From Rhizobium sp. Root1220 (lineage in GTDB: Bacteria > Pseudomonadota > Alphaproteobacteria > Rhizobiales > Rhizobiaceae), in assembly GCF_001426265.1 (NCBI RefSeq), contig NZ_LMDG01000032.1, positions 365,900 to 429,899 of the forward strand: 64,000 bases of DNA, given 5' to 3'. Made by a program: the position numbers and the translations under genes. Below are positions 16,939 to 25,473 of this stretch, piece by piece. The notes beneath the pieces were generated by a model. It searched no databases and had not been told where the DNA came from. It saw nothing but the letters and a program-made list of their open reading frames with translations. Within the stretch, counting starts at the first letter, position 1. Each line of letters starts with the position of its first letter.

Positions 16939-17868
16939 TCAGCGATCAGTCATCAGTCGCAGGACGATATCCTGATCGTAGTTGCCGAAGCCTCGTCCGA
17001 AGATGTTGATGCCTCCGGGGTGCTTGGCACCCTGCTTGACGGCGATCCGCAGCCGGATCGAGTGATGACTGCCCAAATCGAGGTCGGCAAGCGACACCGG
17101 CGAGATCTTGATGCCGTCCACATAGCTACCGTCCGGCATTACCCGCCAGGTTTTCAGCTTGCCATATTGACTGCCTTTCAGTTTCCACCAATCCGGCGTG
17201 TAAACGCCACGTTTATCCCCGAAGTCGCCCGGCGACATCCATGTGCCGATTTCCTTCCCGTTTACCGAAAGTGTAATATCACTTGGCCAGTCGGCCGACG
17301 TGCCCGGCACCTCAGAACTCAATTCCATCGAAAATTCCATCGATTCAATGACGTTCTGGCTGAGCTTGGCGTTGTTCGGAAACTGATATTCCAGATAGCC
17401 GCGCGTGAACCAGACCAGCCCGGCTTTCATCCGGTCAGGATCCAGAAATGCATGCGGAACATCCAGCAGGCCGATAATTCCTTCCGTCGAGCATAGTCCA
17501 CAAGGGGCGGACACTTCACAGCTCGTATAAAGGCCGATCGGCATCGACACTTCGATAACGCGCGAGTTCAAGGGCGCGATGTCTTCCTTGAACATCACGA
17601 GGATTTCGTCGAATGTCGAATGGCAAATCTTCTGATTTCCCTTTCGGGCCTTCTGCGTTTCCGTTCGTATGAGGCCAGCCGCCTCGAGAATCTGGATATT
17701 CATCGACACGGTTGATTGGGGGAGGTCGAGCTTCGCAGCGATATCGTTGCCATTCATCGATCCGTCGACGTGCAGAAGCTTGAGAATGCGCACCCTGACC
17801 GGCGAAGCCAGGCCTTTGAGCACCTCGATACTCTCCTCGGGATCAACGACCAGAAAGTTGCGGCTCAT
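16939..17868 (-). CDS. ArsR-like winged-helix regulator with large C-terminal domain
   Basis: Transcriptional regulator of 309 residues, three times the usual ArsR length. Residues 13-75 form a winged helix (IEVLKGLASPVRVRILKLL, then LDLPQSTVSMNIQILEAAGL). A segment with C-x5-C-x2-C at 117-126 follows and could bind metal or an iron-sulfur centre. Residues 170-309 are beta-rich and tryptophan-containing (SVNGKEIGTWMSPGDFGDKR, TPDWWKLKG), suggestive of a ligand-binding jelly roll. I do not recognise a characterised homologue. An inverted repeat at 17880-17899 suggests autoregulation. It is convergent with the iron importer and precedes the sugar-isomerase gene region. Confidence 0.85.
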   Translation of the reverse strand: MSRNFLVVDPEESIEVLKGLASPVRVRILKLLHVDGSMNGNDIAAKLDLPQSTVSMNIQILEAAGLIRTETQKARKGNQKICHSTFDEILVMFKEDIAPLNSRVIEVSMPIGLYTSCEVSAPCGLCSTEGIIGLLDVPHAFLDPDRMKAGLVWFTRGYLEYQFPNNAKLSQNVIESMEFSMELSSEVPGTSADWPSDITLSVNGKEIGTWMSPGDFGDKRGVYTPDWWKLKGSQYGKLKTWRVMPDGSYVDGIKISPVSLADLDLGSHHSIRLRIAVKQGAKHPGGINIFGRGFGNYDQDIVLRLMTDR

Positions 17869-17879
17869 GCTAAATTCCG

Positions 17880-17899
17880 ATGAAAAGTGAAACTTTCAT
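17880..17899. promoter_or_regulatory. Inverted repeat before the ArsR-like gene
   Basis: ATGAAA and TTTCAT arms separated by eight bases, 12 bp upstream of the start codon. The AT-rich dyad is of the size winged-helix dimers bind, so autoregulation is likely but unproven. Confidence 0.5.
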
Positions 17900-18035
17900 T
17901 TGTGTATCAGCGAAGCCGATTTAATCCAAGGGCATGTTGAGCCTTGAGGCCCCGCATGCAGGTCACTACCGGCAAACGCGATCGGCACGGCGAGGTCGCT
18001 ATCAGCCGACCCGGGTGACCGCTCGGCGCCAATCT

Positions 18036-18899
18036 CTAGATCGTTCGTGCCTCGACCGCCTGCCATCCATCGCGAATGTGGCGGTAGCCCTCCCGGTAAA
18101 CCGCTTCCGGTGTCTCGGAGAAGTCGCGCCACACCTTCGTGGCAGCGGCCAAATCCTTGAGTGATCGGCCGAAGGCTTCGATTGTCAGCCATCCGTCGTA
18201 GCCGCTGGCCCGGATCGCGCGAAATGTCTCGGGCCACGGAATATTGCCCCGTCCAGGCACGCCGCGGTTGTTCTCCGAGATATGCACGTGCGCAATGCGG
18301 TCCTTGTTGCGGGTGAAGGCGCCAACCGGGTCCTCCTCCTCGATATTGCTGTGAAACGTATCGTACATCGCGCGGACGTTAGGGTGACCGATTTCATCGA
18401 TGTGCGCGGCGAGGGCGTCCATCGTATTCAGCAGGTAGCATTCGAAGCGGTTCAGTGCTTCGAGCCCGATGACAACGCCGCGCCCCGCTGCGTGGTCGCC
18501 GATCTTGCGTTGCGAGGTGACCGAGAGAGCTAATTCCGTTTTCGTGGGGCCGGCGCCGGAGAAGTGACCGAGGGTCGAATGAAGGGGTCCGCTTAGCGTG
18601 TCGGCGCCAAGCGCGGCGGCGCAGTCGATTGCCCATTTCATGTAGGCCACACCGCGCTCACGTGTCGCGCTTTCCGGTGATATCAGATTCATCGCCGGAT
18701 CTCCCATCGCGGACACAGCGGTGCGCGCCAATCCAATCCGGTCAAGGAGGTCACCGAGCTGGCGATAGTCCTCGGGAGTACCTTCGAATATCGGGATCTC
18801 GACACCGTCAAAGCCCGTTGCCTTGATGTCCCGAAGGATGCCTTCGTGCCGGCCACTGACGTGTGTCGTCCAGAGAAACATGCACATGCCTATTCTCAT
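18036..18899 (-). CDS. Sugar epimerase/isomerase-like TIM-barrel protein (tagatose-3-epimerase-like)
   Basis: AP-endonuclease-2/xylose-isomerase-like TIM barrel, 287 residues, predicted to epimerise or isomerise a keto sugar. Metal-ligand segments are visible: GLEALNRFECYLLNT (Glu) near residue 150, MYDTFHSNIEE (Asp, His) near 185, HVHISENNRGVPG (His) near 210 and WLTIEAFGR (Glu) near 245; this pattern fits D-tagatose/D-psicose 3-epimerases. The ATG is preceded by GGGAGGGAA; the longer frame upstream is discarded. It is divergent from a second TIM barrel at 19203, with which it shares the NRFE and FH-NIEEED signatures. Confidence 0.9.
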   Translation of the reverse strand: MRIGMCMFLWTTHVSGRHEGILRDIKATGFDGVEIPIFEGTPEDYRQLGDLLDRIGLARTAVSAMGDPAMNLISPESATRERGVAYMKWAIDCAAALGADTLSGPLHSTLGHFSGAGPTKTELALSVTSQRKIGDHAAGRGVVIGLEALNRFECYLLNTMDALAAHIDEIGHPNVRAMYDTFHSNIEEEDPVGAFTRNKDRIAHVHISENNRGVPGRGNIPWPETFRAIRASGYDGWLTIEAFGRSLKDLAAATKVWRDFSETPEAVYREGYRHIRDGWQAVEARTI

Positions 18900-19202
18900 A
18901 TTCCCTCCCGCGCTGCCACGCAGCAGCTGTTCTCCATGTGTGCAATCTGGTAATACCACGTTGGTCACTCGCGTCAAACGCAGTGAACGGAGCCGGATGT
19001 GCCAAGATTACGTATTTATCTATAAAATAATATCAATTAGTCATTTAGTGAAGTTCACAATGCAATCACCGTGCCTTGCGATACGAAGGATTTTGCGATA
19101 GACCATCTACTATGGTGCCAATTGGCCGAACCAGATAGCTGGTAAAGCTGGTGGCGCGCTCGCGAAAGCGATAGACATTGATGTTAGTCTGGGAGGACGA
19201 CC
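18900..19202. other. Divergent promoter region of the two epimerase genes
   Basis: About 300 bp, AT-rich in the middle. It contains an exact FadR-type operator match (18948-18958), a one-mismatch match (19123-19133, TGGCCGAACCA) and an inverted repeat ACCAT-N5-ATGGT (19102-19116). No gene is seen. Confidence 0.6.
18948..18958. promoter_or_regulatory. FadR-type GntR operator match
   Basis: TGGTAATACCA fits the FadR-subfamily consensus TNGTNNNACNA exactly and is 49 bp upstream of the minus-strand epimerase start. The GntR regulator at 21318 is the likely binder. Confidence 0.65.
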
Positions 19203-20090
19203 ATGCATCTTTCTACCCATAACTGGATGCGGGCAGAACCGCTCGCCGTAACGCTCAAGCGCATCAAGAGATACGGCTACGAGAGCATCGAGATTTCAGG
19301 CGAACCGACCCAATACGACGTAAAGGAGACGCGTGCGCTGCTGCGGGAGTACGGGATCCGTTGCTGGGGGGCGGTAACGTTGACGCTCGGCGAGCGAAAC
19401 CTTGCTGCAAGGGACGAAGGCCAGCGGGCGAAGTCTGTCGATTACGTCAAGGATGTCATCACGATGGTGAGCGCGCTCGAAGGGGAGATCGTGACGCTGG
19501 TCCCGGCGACCGTCGGCAAAGTGGTGCCGGATGGCACTGAGGAAGAGGAGTGGGGATGGGTGGTGGAGGCGACAAAAGAATGCTTCGCCCATGCGCAGAA
19601 AGCAGGCGTAAGGATCGCGATTGAACCCCTGAACCGATTTGAAACCTACCTCTTCAATCGTGCGGCCCAGGCACTTGCCCTTGCCGATGCCGTCCACCCT
19701 GACTGCGGTGTCTGCCTGGACGCATTCCACCTCAATATCGAGGAGGAGGATATGTACGATGCAATCCGGCTTGCAGGAAAGCGGCTTTTCGATTTCCACG
19801 TCGCGGACAACAACCGCTTCGCGGCGGGGCTTGGCCATCTCGATTGGCCGAGGATTGTCGCGACGCTGAAGGAAGTCGGCTATGACGGCGCGCTGACCAA
19901 CGAGTTTGTCGCTCCTGTGGACCGGACGCCGGCAGCGAAATATCCCGACATGGTTGAACGCAGCCCCGTGGACATTCCGCCGGAACAACTGAAGTTTATT
20001 CAGGATCATGGCTCCAGCCTGCTCACCGAGAAATTCTACGACGATCAAATGCGGATTACGGCAGAAACCATCCTTCCGCTGATCAAGTGA
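19203..20090 (+). CDS. Sugar epimerase/isomerase-like TIM-barrel protein
   Basis: Second xylose-isomerase-like TIM barrel, 295 residues. The metal-site segments IAIEPLNRFETYLFN (Glu) near residue 145, VCLDAFHLNIEEED (Asp, His) near 180, FDFHVADNNRFAAG (His) near 208 and LTNEFVAP (Glu) near 240 parallel those of the divergent gene at 18036-18899, so the two are paralogues that may act on successive intermediates. GGGAGGAC lies just before the ATG. First gene of the operon with the enolase-superfamily enzyme, GntR regulator and 2-hydroxyacid dehydrogenase. Confidence 0.9.
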   Translation: MHLSTHNWMRAEPLAVTLKRIKRYGYESIEISGEPTQYDVKETRALLREYGIRCWGAVTLTLGERNLAARDEGQRAKSVDYVKDVITMVSALEGEIVTLVPATVGKVVPDGTEEEEWGWVVEATKECFAHAQKAGVRIAIEPLNRFETYLFNRAAQALALADAVHPDCGVCLDAFHLNIEEEDMYDAIRLAGKRLFDFHVADNNRFAAGLGHLDWPRIVATLKEVGYDGALTNEFVAPVDRTPAAKYPDMVERSPVDIPPEQLKFIQDHGSSLLTEKFYDDQMRITAETILPLIK

Positions 20091-20145
20091 CGATTGGCAC
20101 TGAGGATGACCGCGGCCGGAGCGCCGCCACGGCGAGGAAGCCGAA

Positions 20146-21315
20146 ATGCGCATCAAGACAGTAGACGCCTGGTGGGTTCGCATCCCCATCGAAGCAAGCC
20201 GCCAGCACAGCAGCGATTTCGGTCGGCTGACAACCTTTGATTCGGCGATACTGCGCATCGAAACCGACGATGGTCTTGTTGGTTGGGGCGAGGGCAAGAA
20301 TGCGGCCGGCAGCGCCGGCACCTACGGCACACTCGTGCATATGCTCAACCACGAAGTCGGACCGAAGCTGATCGGGCGTGATCCCTCCGACATTTCGGCA
20401 ATATGGGAGATGCTATACAACGGTGTGCGTCACGAGACGGCTGCCAGGACCGGCCATTCGATGCCGGAATTGTCGCGTCGCGGGCTATCGGTCGCTGCGA
20501 TCAGCGCCGTGGATATCGCTCTTTGGGACATCCTTGGGAAGTCACTGGGCGTGCCGGTCTGGAAGCTGCTTGGCGGTCGCAAGGCGGAGCGTTTGCCGGC
20601 CTATGCCTCCGGTGGTTGGGAAGATGTCGACAAGATCGGTGACCAGCTTCAGTCCTACATTGCCGCAGGCGGCTTCGGCGCGGTCAAGATGCGCGTGGGA
20701 GCCATGGATGGGGCGCCGCATGTATCGGCGGCTCGCGTGCGGGCGGCCCGCAAGTCGCTCGGTGCCGCGGTCGAACTGATGGTCGATGCGCACGGAACCT
20801 ATACGGTGGCCGACGCCAAGCGGTTCATCCAGCTTGTCGGCGACTGTGATCTCGCCTGGTTCGAGGAGCCGGTCGTTGCCGATGACAAGCCGGGCATGGC
20901 GGAGGTGCGCGCTGCCGGAAACGTGCCGATTGCCGCCGGCGAGAGCGAGGCGACCCGCTTTGCCTTTCGTGACCTCGCCATGCTGCGGTCGGTCGATATA
21001 TTCCAGCCTGACCCTGCCTTTTGCGGCGGCATCACCGAGGCGATGCGGATCGCGGCGCTGGCCAGCGCCTTCAACCTTCGCTTCGCGCCGCATCTGTGGG
21101 CGGGCGCCCCATGTTTCTTCTCGGGCCTGCACGTTTGCGCTGCCTCGCCGGCGAGTTTCGTCGTTGAATATTCGCTTGGCGCAAACCCGATGATTCATGA
21201 CCTCGTCGAGGAGACGGTTTCGGTAAAGGAGGGGATGATAGAGATTCCCGAGAAACCCGGCTTGGGCTTCACGATCAATGAACGCATTCTGGAGGCCCAC
21301 GCGCAAAGACATTGA
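20146..21315 (+). CDS. Mandelate racemase/muconate lactonizing enzyme family protein (sugar-acid dehydratase or racemase)
   Basis: Enolase-superfamily enzyme, 389 residues, which abstracts the alpha proton of a carboxylate. An N-terminal capping domain precedes the barrel. Catalytic and metal residues are visible: KMRVG near residue 183 (the K-x-K/R base on strand 2), VDAHGTYT near 212 (metal Asp), WFEEPV near 240 (metal Glu), AAGESEAT near 266 (metal Glu), a QPDPAFCGG near 288 and APHLW near 318 (His of the His-Asp dyad). This is the mandelate-racemase subgroup, which includes gluconate, galactonate and rhamnonate dehydratases. The exact substrate is not determinable. It is 55 bp downstream of the epimerase. 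Confidence 0.9.
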   Translation: MRIKTVDAWWVRIPIEASRQHSSDFGRLTTFDSAILRIETDDGLVGWGEGKNAAGSAGTYGTLVHMLNHEVGPKLIGRDPSDISAIWEMLYNGVRHETAARTGHSMPELSRRGLSVAAISAVDIALWDILGKSLGVPVWKLLGGRKAERLPAYASGGWEDVDKIGDQLQSYIAAGGFGAVKMRVGAMDGAPHVSAARVRAARKSLGAAVELMVDAHGTYTVADAKRFIQLVGDCDLAWFEEPVVADDKPGMAEVRAAGNVPIAAGESEATRFAFRDLAMLRSVDIFQPDPAFCGGITEAMRIAALASAFNLRFAPHLWAGAPCFFSGLHVCAASPASFVVEYSLGANPMIHDLVEETVSVKEGMIEIPEKPGLGFTINERILEAHAQRH

Positions 21316-21317
21316 CC

Positions 21318-22010
21318 ATGAAAGAAAACAATCTCCTCTCCGATCTCGCAGCCTATCTCTTCTCGACGTCGAACGGCAGCGGCCGAACGCCCTCGGAACG
21401 GGAACTTGCCGAGCACTTTGCGGTAAGCCGTGGGCAGATCCGCGAGGCGCTGGCCATCCTGGAGGCCATGCGCATCGTCGAGCGTCGGGCTAAGTCCGGA
21501 ATATATCTCACCACCACGGAGGCGAGCGTAGAGGCGATGGCGCTTTTCGCGCGTGCCGGCGTGCCCCTTGACCCGACCCTGATCTACGAGACAGTGGAAC
21601 TTAGGAAGATCCACGAGATCAAGGCGGCGGAACTTGCTTGCGCGCGTGCGACGGAAGAGAACTACGAACGACTTCGCGAAATTCTGGCAGCGTCCGAAGC
21701 GCGGCTGGCGACCGGCGAGGGGCTGGCGCGCGAGGACCGGGACTTTCATCTGGAGATCGTGCGGGCGACCAAGAACAGCATCTTCTATCGCGTGTGCAGC
21801 GTCTACTACTCGATGGGCGAGCAGCGGTTGCCGATCTATTTCGGTGATGCAGGTCGCAGCAGGCGCTCGCACGAGGAGCACATTCGTATCTACGAGGCAC
21901 TTCTTTCGCGCGATGGGAACCTCGCGCAGGCGCTCATGAACGCTCATTTGCAGGGTGCGGAAAGCTACTGGAAAGGTCTGCTCGGCGGGCCGGCAAACGC
22001 GGCCGAATAG
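21318..22010 (+). CDS. GntR-family (FadR/FCD subfamily) transcriptional regulator
   Basis: Probable local repressor of the sugar-acid island, about 230 residues. The N-terminal winged helix is clear (GRTPSERELAEHFAVSRGQI then REALAILEAMRIVE), and the C-terminal all-helical FCD domain contains the metal-ligand histidines expected for the family: DFHLEI, SHEEHIRIYEAL and NAHLQGA. The ATG is 2 bp after the dehydratase stop; a TTG two codons earlier overlaps it. Exact TNGTNNNACNA sites occur upstream of 18899 and twice upstream of 28783, which would make it control the island in both directions. Confidence 0.92.
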   Translation: MKENNLLSDLAAYLFSTSNGSGRTPSERELAEHFAVSRGQIREALAILEAMRIVERRAKSGIYLTTTEASVEAMALFARAGVPLDPTLIYETVELRKIHEIKAAELACARATEENYERLREILAASEARLATGEGLAREDRDFHLEIVRATKNSIFYRVCSVYYSMGEQRLPIYFGDAGRSRRSHEEHIRIYEALLSRDGNLAQALMNAHLQGAESYWKGLLGGPANAAE

Positions 22011-22039
22011 ACGGCGGCACTGAGGAAGAGGAGAGGCCG

Positions 22040-23014
22040 GTGCGCTTGATCTTTTCAACGCATCCACTGCACCCAGAGGCTGACGCGATGCTGAGAGCGG
22101 CGGGCGATCTGCGCATCGCATCCTCGCTCGATTCCGATACGTTGATCCGGGAGGCGCGAGATGCCGAGGTGCTGATCGTACGGGCGCCGATTCCACCGGT
22201 GCTGTTTGCCGTGACGCCGGCTTTGCGGGCCGCGATCCGTCACGGCGCCGGGCTCGACATGATCCCTTACGACGCCGCCAGGGCGGCGGGTGTGCTCATT
22301 GCCAACGTCCCGGGCGCCAATGCGTCGACGGTAGCTGAACACGTTTTCATGGTTACGCTGGCGTTGCTCCGGCGCTTTCGGACGATGGATCGCGATCTGC
22401 GGGACAAAGGCTGGGCCGTCGGCCGTGCGCAGTCCGACCGGGCCGTCGATCTCGCCGGGCGGACCGTGGGCATCATCGGTATGGGCAATGTGGGAAAGGC
22501 GGTCTTCCACATTGCAAGATACGGCTTTGGTCTCGAGGTGGTTGCAAATAGCCGCTCGCCGGGAAGTCTGCCGGAAGGCGTACGGTTCGCGTCCGTGGAC
22601 GATCTTGTCACCAGCGTCGATATCCTCGTGCTCTGCTGTCCGCTGACGCCCGAGACGACCGGGCTGCTCAGTCCTGAGCGCATCGGCCGGATGAAACCGG
22701 ACGCGATCCTAGTCAATGTCTCGCGCGGCGCCGTCATTGATGATGCCGCCCTGATCGAAGCACTTGTCGAGGGAAGGATCGCCGGAGCGGCGCTCGACGT
22801 CTTCTCCAGCCAGCCGTTACCTTCGGATCACCCCTACCTGGCCCTCGACAATGTGATTGTGACACCGCATCTCGCCGGCCTGACGCAGGAGAGCATGATG
22901 CGCATGGGAACAGGGGCCGCAGCGGAAGCCGTTCGGGTGTTGCGGGGAGAACTTCCGCTCAACCTGTGCAACCCCGAAGTCGTAGGGCACTATCGCCGAA
23001 GATTTCCGGAGTAG
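22040..23014 (+). CDS. D-isomer-specific 2-hydroxyacid dehydrogenase
   Basis: NAD(P)-dependent reduction or oxidation of a 2-keto/2-hydroxy acid, 324 residues. The coenzyme loop GIIGMGNVGKAV is near residue 150. Catalytic residues are visible: Arg in NVSRGAVID near 234, Glu in DVFSSQPLP near 258 and His in VTPHLAGLT near 282. The N-terminal substrate domain includes HGAGLDMIPYDAA. GTG start with GGAGAGGCCG before it; 29 bp after the GntR gene. It probably processes a 2-keto acid made by the dehydratase at 20146. Confidence 0.92.
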   Translation: MRLIFSTHPLHPEADAMLRAAGDLRIASSLDSDTLIREARDAEVLIVRAPIPPVLFAVTPALRAAIRHGAGLDMIPYDAARAAGVLIANVPGANASTVAEHVFMVTLALLRRFRTMDRDLRDKGWAVGRAQSDRAVDLAGRTVGIIGMGNVGKAVFHIARYGFGLEVVANSRSPGSLPEGVRFASVDDLVTSVDILVLCCPLTPETTGLLSPERIGRMKPDAILVNVSRGAVIDDAALIEALVEGRIAGAALDVFSSQPLPSDHPYLALDNVIVTPHLAGLTQESMMRMGTGAAAEAVRVLRGELPLNLCNPEVVGHYRRRFPE

Positions 23015-23087
23015 GCGTCCGTCCTCGCGAAAGCAGCAGTCTCAATCGCGATAGTCGCTCGATCGACAACAGGTCGGTTTGATCCAC

Positions 23088-24164
23088 TCATCCGGCGTGG
23101 CGCAGGCTGATGCCGCTCTCTCCGTCGAAGAGGACGACCTTTTCGGGATTCCAGGAAAAGCGGACGACATCCTCGATCTTGATTTTGGTCTGGGCCGGAA
23201 CCGTAGCCTGCAGAAGCTTTTCTCCTGCTCTCAGCGTCACGATCTTTTCAACACCGTGGTTCTCTATGTCGTGGACGCGAGCCTCGCCGGGCGCGCCGCC
23301 TTCGAGAACGAGGTCCTCGGGACGGATTCCAAAGGTCAATGGGCGCGCATCACCGGCGGAGATGCTCGCGGTTGCAAGAGGCAGGCTGTAGCCGCCATTT
23401 GCCATTGCCTGTCCGCCGGCCAGTTTGCCATCGATCAGGTTCATTGGCGGTGATCCGACGGCACGGGCGACGAAGGTGTTTACCGGATTGGTATAGATCT
23501 GGTGTGGCGTGCCGGTCTGCACCAGTTGACCATTGTTGAGGACGCCGATCTTGTCGCCCATCGACATGGCCTCGATCTGATCGTGGGTGACGAAGAGGAA
23601 GGTTGCGCCGAGGTTCATTTGCAGGTTCTTGAGCTCTGTCCGCAGCGCCTCGCGCAGCTTGGCGTCGAGGGCGGAAAGCGGCTCGTCCATCAGGAACACG
23701 TGCGGCTTGCGAACGATTGCGCGGCCAATAGAGACGCGTTGCATCTCGCCGCCCGAGAGCCGGTCGGTCTTGCGATCGAGCAGGTGTTCGATCCGAAGCG
23801 TCTTGGCGACCCGATCCACCCGTTCTTTGATCTCGCTCGGATCGACGCGGCGGATGCGCGACTTGAGGGGGAACTCGAGATTTTCACGAACAGTATAGCG
23901 CGGATAAAGCGAATATTGCTGTAGTACGAGTGCGACGTCGCGTTCGGCCGCACCCCACTCAGCCATATCCTCGCCATCGATGAGGATCCTGCCCGCGGTC
24001 GGCTTCTCCAGTCCGGCGATAAGTCGCAAGGTTGTCGTCTTGCCTGCACCCGTCTGGCCGAGCAACACGAAGAACTCGCCGTCGGCAATTTCAAGGTTGA
24101 GGTTCTGCAACGCCGTATGGTCGCCGAACGTCTTGCTGATACCCTTGAGTTCGATATGCGCCAT
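23088..24164 (-). CDS. ABC transporter ATP-binding protein (second of a pair)
   Basis: One of two different ATPases at the end of a six-gene importer operon, 358 residues. Walker A GQTGAGKTT, Q-loop LQQYSLYPRYT, signature LSGGEMQRVSIGRA, Walker B FLMDEPLSALD and switch THDQIEAM are intact, with a C-terminal TOBE-like domain. Start MAHIELKG overlaps the preceding ATPase stop. Glycerol importers of the GlpSTPQUV type in rhizobia also use two ATPases, so a heterodimeric motor is likely. It is convergent with the dehydrogenase at 22040. Confidence 0.92.
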   Translation of the reverse strand: MAHIELKGISKTFGDHTALQNLNLEIADGEFFVLLGQTGAGKTTTLRLIAGLEKPTAGRILIDGEDMAEWGAAERDVALVLQQYSLYPRYTVRENLEFPLKSRIRRVDPSEIKERVDRVAKTLRIEHLLDRKTDRLSGGEMQRVSIGRAIVRKPHVFLMDEPLSALDAKLREALRTELKNLQMNLGATFLFVTHDQIEAMSMGDKIGVLNNGQLVQTGTPHQIYTNPVNTFVARAVGSPPMNLIDGKLAGGQAMANGGYSLPLATASISAGDARPLTFGIRPEDLVLEGGAPGEARVHDIENHGVEKIVTLRAGEKLLQATVPAQTKIKIEDVVRFSWNPEKVVLFDGESGISLRHAG

Positions 24165-25273
24165 CAGAGTCTGATCCCCAGAGACATGCCAGTCGCGGTG
24201 TTGAAAAAGTGGGCCTGATCCGGGGCGATGCGAGCCCATACCGGGTCGCCGGCGCGTGCCACGAACCCGCTCTTCGTGCGGGCGCGCAAAGTCTGGGTAC
24301 CCACCCGCAGGTCGACGATGTCGTGCGATCCAAGCGGCTCGATGATGTGGGCCTCGACCGGTATGTAACCCTCGCGTGCCTCGCGCGAAACAAGCACACC
24401 TTCGGGCCGGACGCCGAGAGTAAGGTTACCGTTCTCGCCTTTTTGAGCCGAGAGGCTGTTCGCCAGTGCGGAAGGGAATGTAAACCCGTCCGTCGCCCCG
24501 GGCACCTGGACGCGCAGTTGCCCAGCATGTTCCTTCACCGAGGCTTCGGTCATGTTCATCACCGGGCTGCCGACGAACTGGCCGACAAAAACGTTGGCGG
24601 GGCGCGAGTAGACTTCGGTCGGACTGCCGATCTGCTGAAGCACGCCCTCGTGCATGATCACGATGCGGTCGGCGAGCGACATGGCTTCCACCTGGTCGTG
24701 CGTCACGTAGATCGTGGTTGACCCCTGCTTGATATGCAGGCGCTTGATTTCCGCGCGCATCTCCTCGCGCAGCTTGGCATCGAGCGCGCCGATCGGTTCG
24801 TCCATCAGCATCGCCTTCGGACGGCGGACAAGCGCCCGGCCGATCGCGACACGCTGCATGTCGCCACCGGACAGCGCAGACGGTTTCTTGGCCAGCAGAT
24901 GCGTGATCTGGAGGGTCTTCGCCACGGCCTGCACGTCGCGTTCGATATCGGCGCGGTTGCTGCGCATGGCCCGAAGCGGGAATGCGATGTTCTCGTAGAC
25001 GGTCATGTGCGGATAGAGCGAGAAGGACTGGAATACGAAAGCTATGTCTCGGTCGGAGGCTTTCATGTGTTGGACAGGCTGGCCATCGATCAGGATATCG
25101 CCGTCATCGATTGTCTCAAGGCCTGCCACAGCCCGCAGCGTTGTCGTCTTGCCGCAGCCCGACTGGCCAAGGAAAACGATGAACTCGTTGTCTGCGATGT
25201 CGAGGCTAAGGTTCTTGATGACCTGAACGGCGCCAAAATATTTCTCGATGCCATGAAGTTCGATCTGCGTCAT
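24164..25273 (-). CDS. ABC transporter ATP-binding protein (first of a pair)
   Basis: ATPase subunit, 369 residues, MalK-like. Walker A GQSGCGKTT near 36-44, Q-loop FQSFSLYPHMT, signature LSGGDMQRVAIGRAL, Walker B AMLMDEPIGALDAK and switch THDQVEAM are intact; a TOBE/regulatory domain follows (LGVRPEGV). The start chosen (MTQIELHG) overlaps the stop of the small membrane-protein gene by 4 bp; the much longer frame upstream is a shadow of that gene and the permease. Confidence 0.93.
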   Translation of the reverse strand: MTQIELHGIEKYFGAVQVIKNLSLDIADNEFIVFLGQSGCGKTTTLRAVAGLETIDDGDILIDGQPVQHMKASDRDIAFVFQSFSLYPHMTVYENIAFPLRAMRSNRADIERDVQAVAKTLQITHLLAKKPSALSGGDMQRVAIGRALVRRPKAMLMDEPIGALDAKLREEMRAEIKRLHIKQGSTTIYVTHDQVEAMSLADRIVIMHEGVLQQIGSPTEVYSRPANVFVGQFVGSPVMNMTEASVKEHAGQLRVQVPGATDGFTFPSALANSLSAQKGENGNLTLGVRPEGVLVSREAREGYIPVEAHIIEPLGSHDIVDLRVGTQTLRARTKSGFVARAGDPVWARIAPDQAHFFNTATGMSLGIRL

Positions 25274-25473
25274 GAATTGATGCTTTCGTCGCGTTTCGCT
25301 TCCGGCGGAATTTTGGATGTGACCATGAAGGCGATCAGTCCGATCAGCGTCATCGTCAGCCCATAGCGATGGAGAAACAGGTTCCATGGCTGGCACAGGG
25401 CGATGATGCCCAGGATCATCAGGATCTGTGCACCGGGCTCGAGATATTTGTGGTTCATGGCGCGAAATGTCAT
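25270..25473 (-). CDS. Small two-helix membrane protein of the ABC importer operon
   Basis: Sixty-seven residues with two predicted transmembrane segments (QILMILGIIALCQPWNLFL near 17-35 and LTMTLIGLIAFMV near 39-51) and a charged C-terminal tail. It overlaps by 4 bp both the upstream permease and the downstream ATPase, so it is translated with them. Its place and size recall the small accessory membrane protein of GlpSTPQUV glycerol importers, but I cannot show homology. Function unknown; a stabiliser or regulator of the complex is possible. Confidence 0.8.
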   Translation of the reverse strand: MTFRAMNHKYLEPGAQILMILGIIALCQPWNLFLHRYGLTMTLIGLIAFMVTSKIPPEAKRDESINS

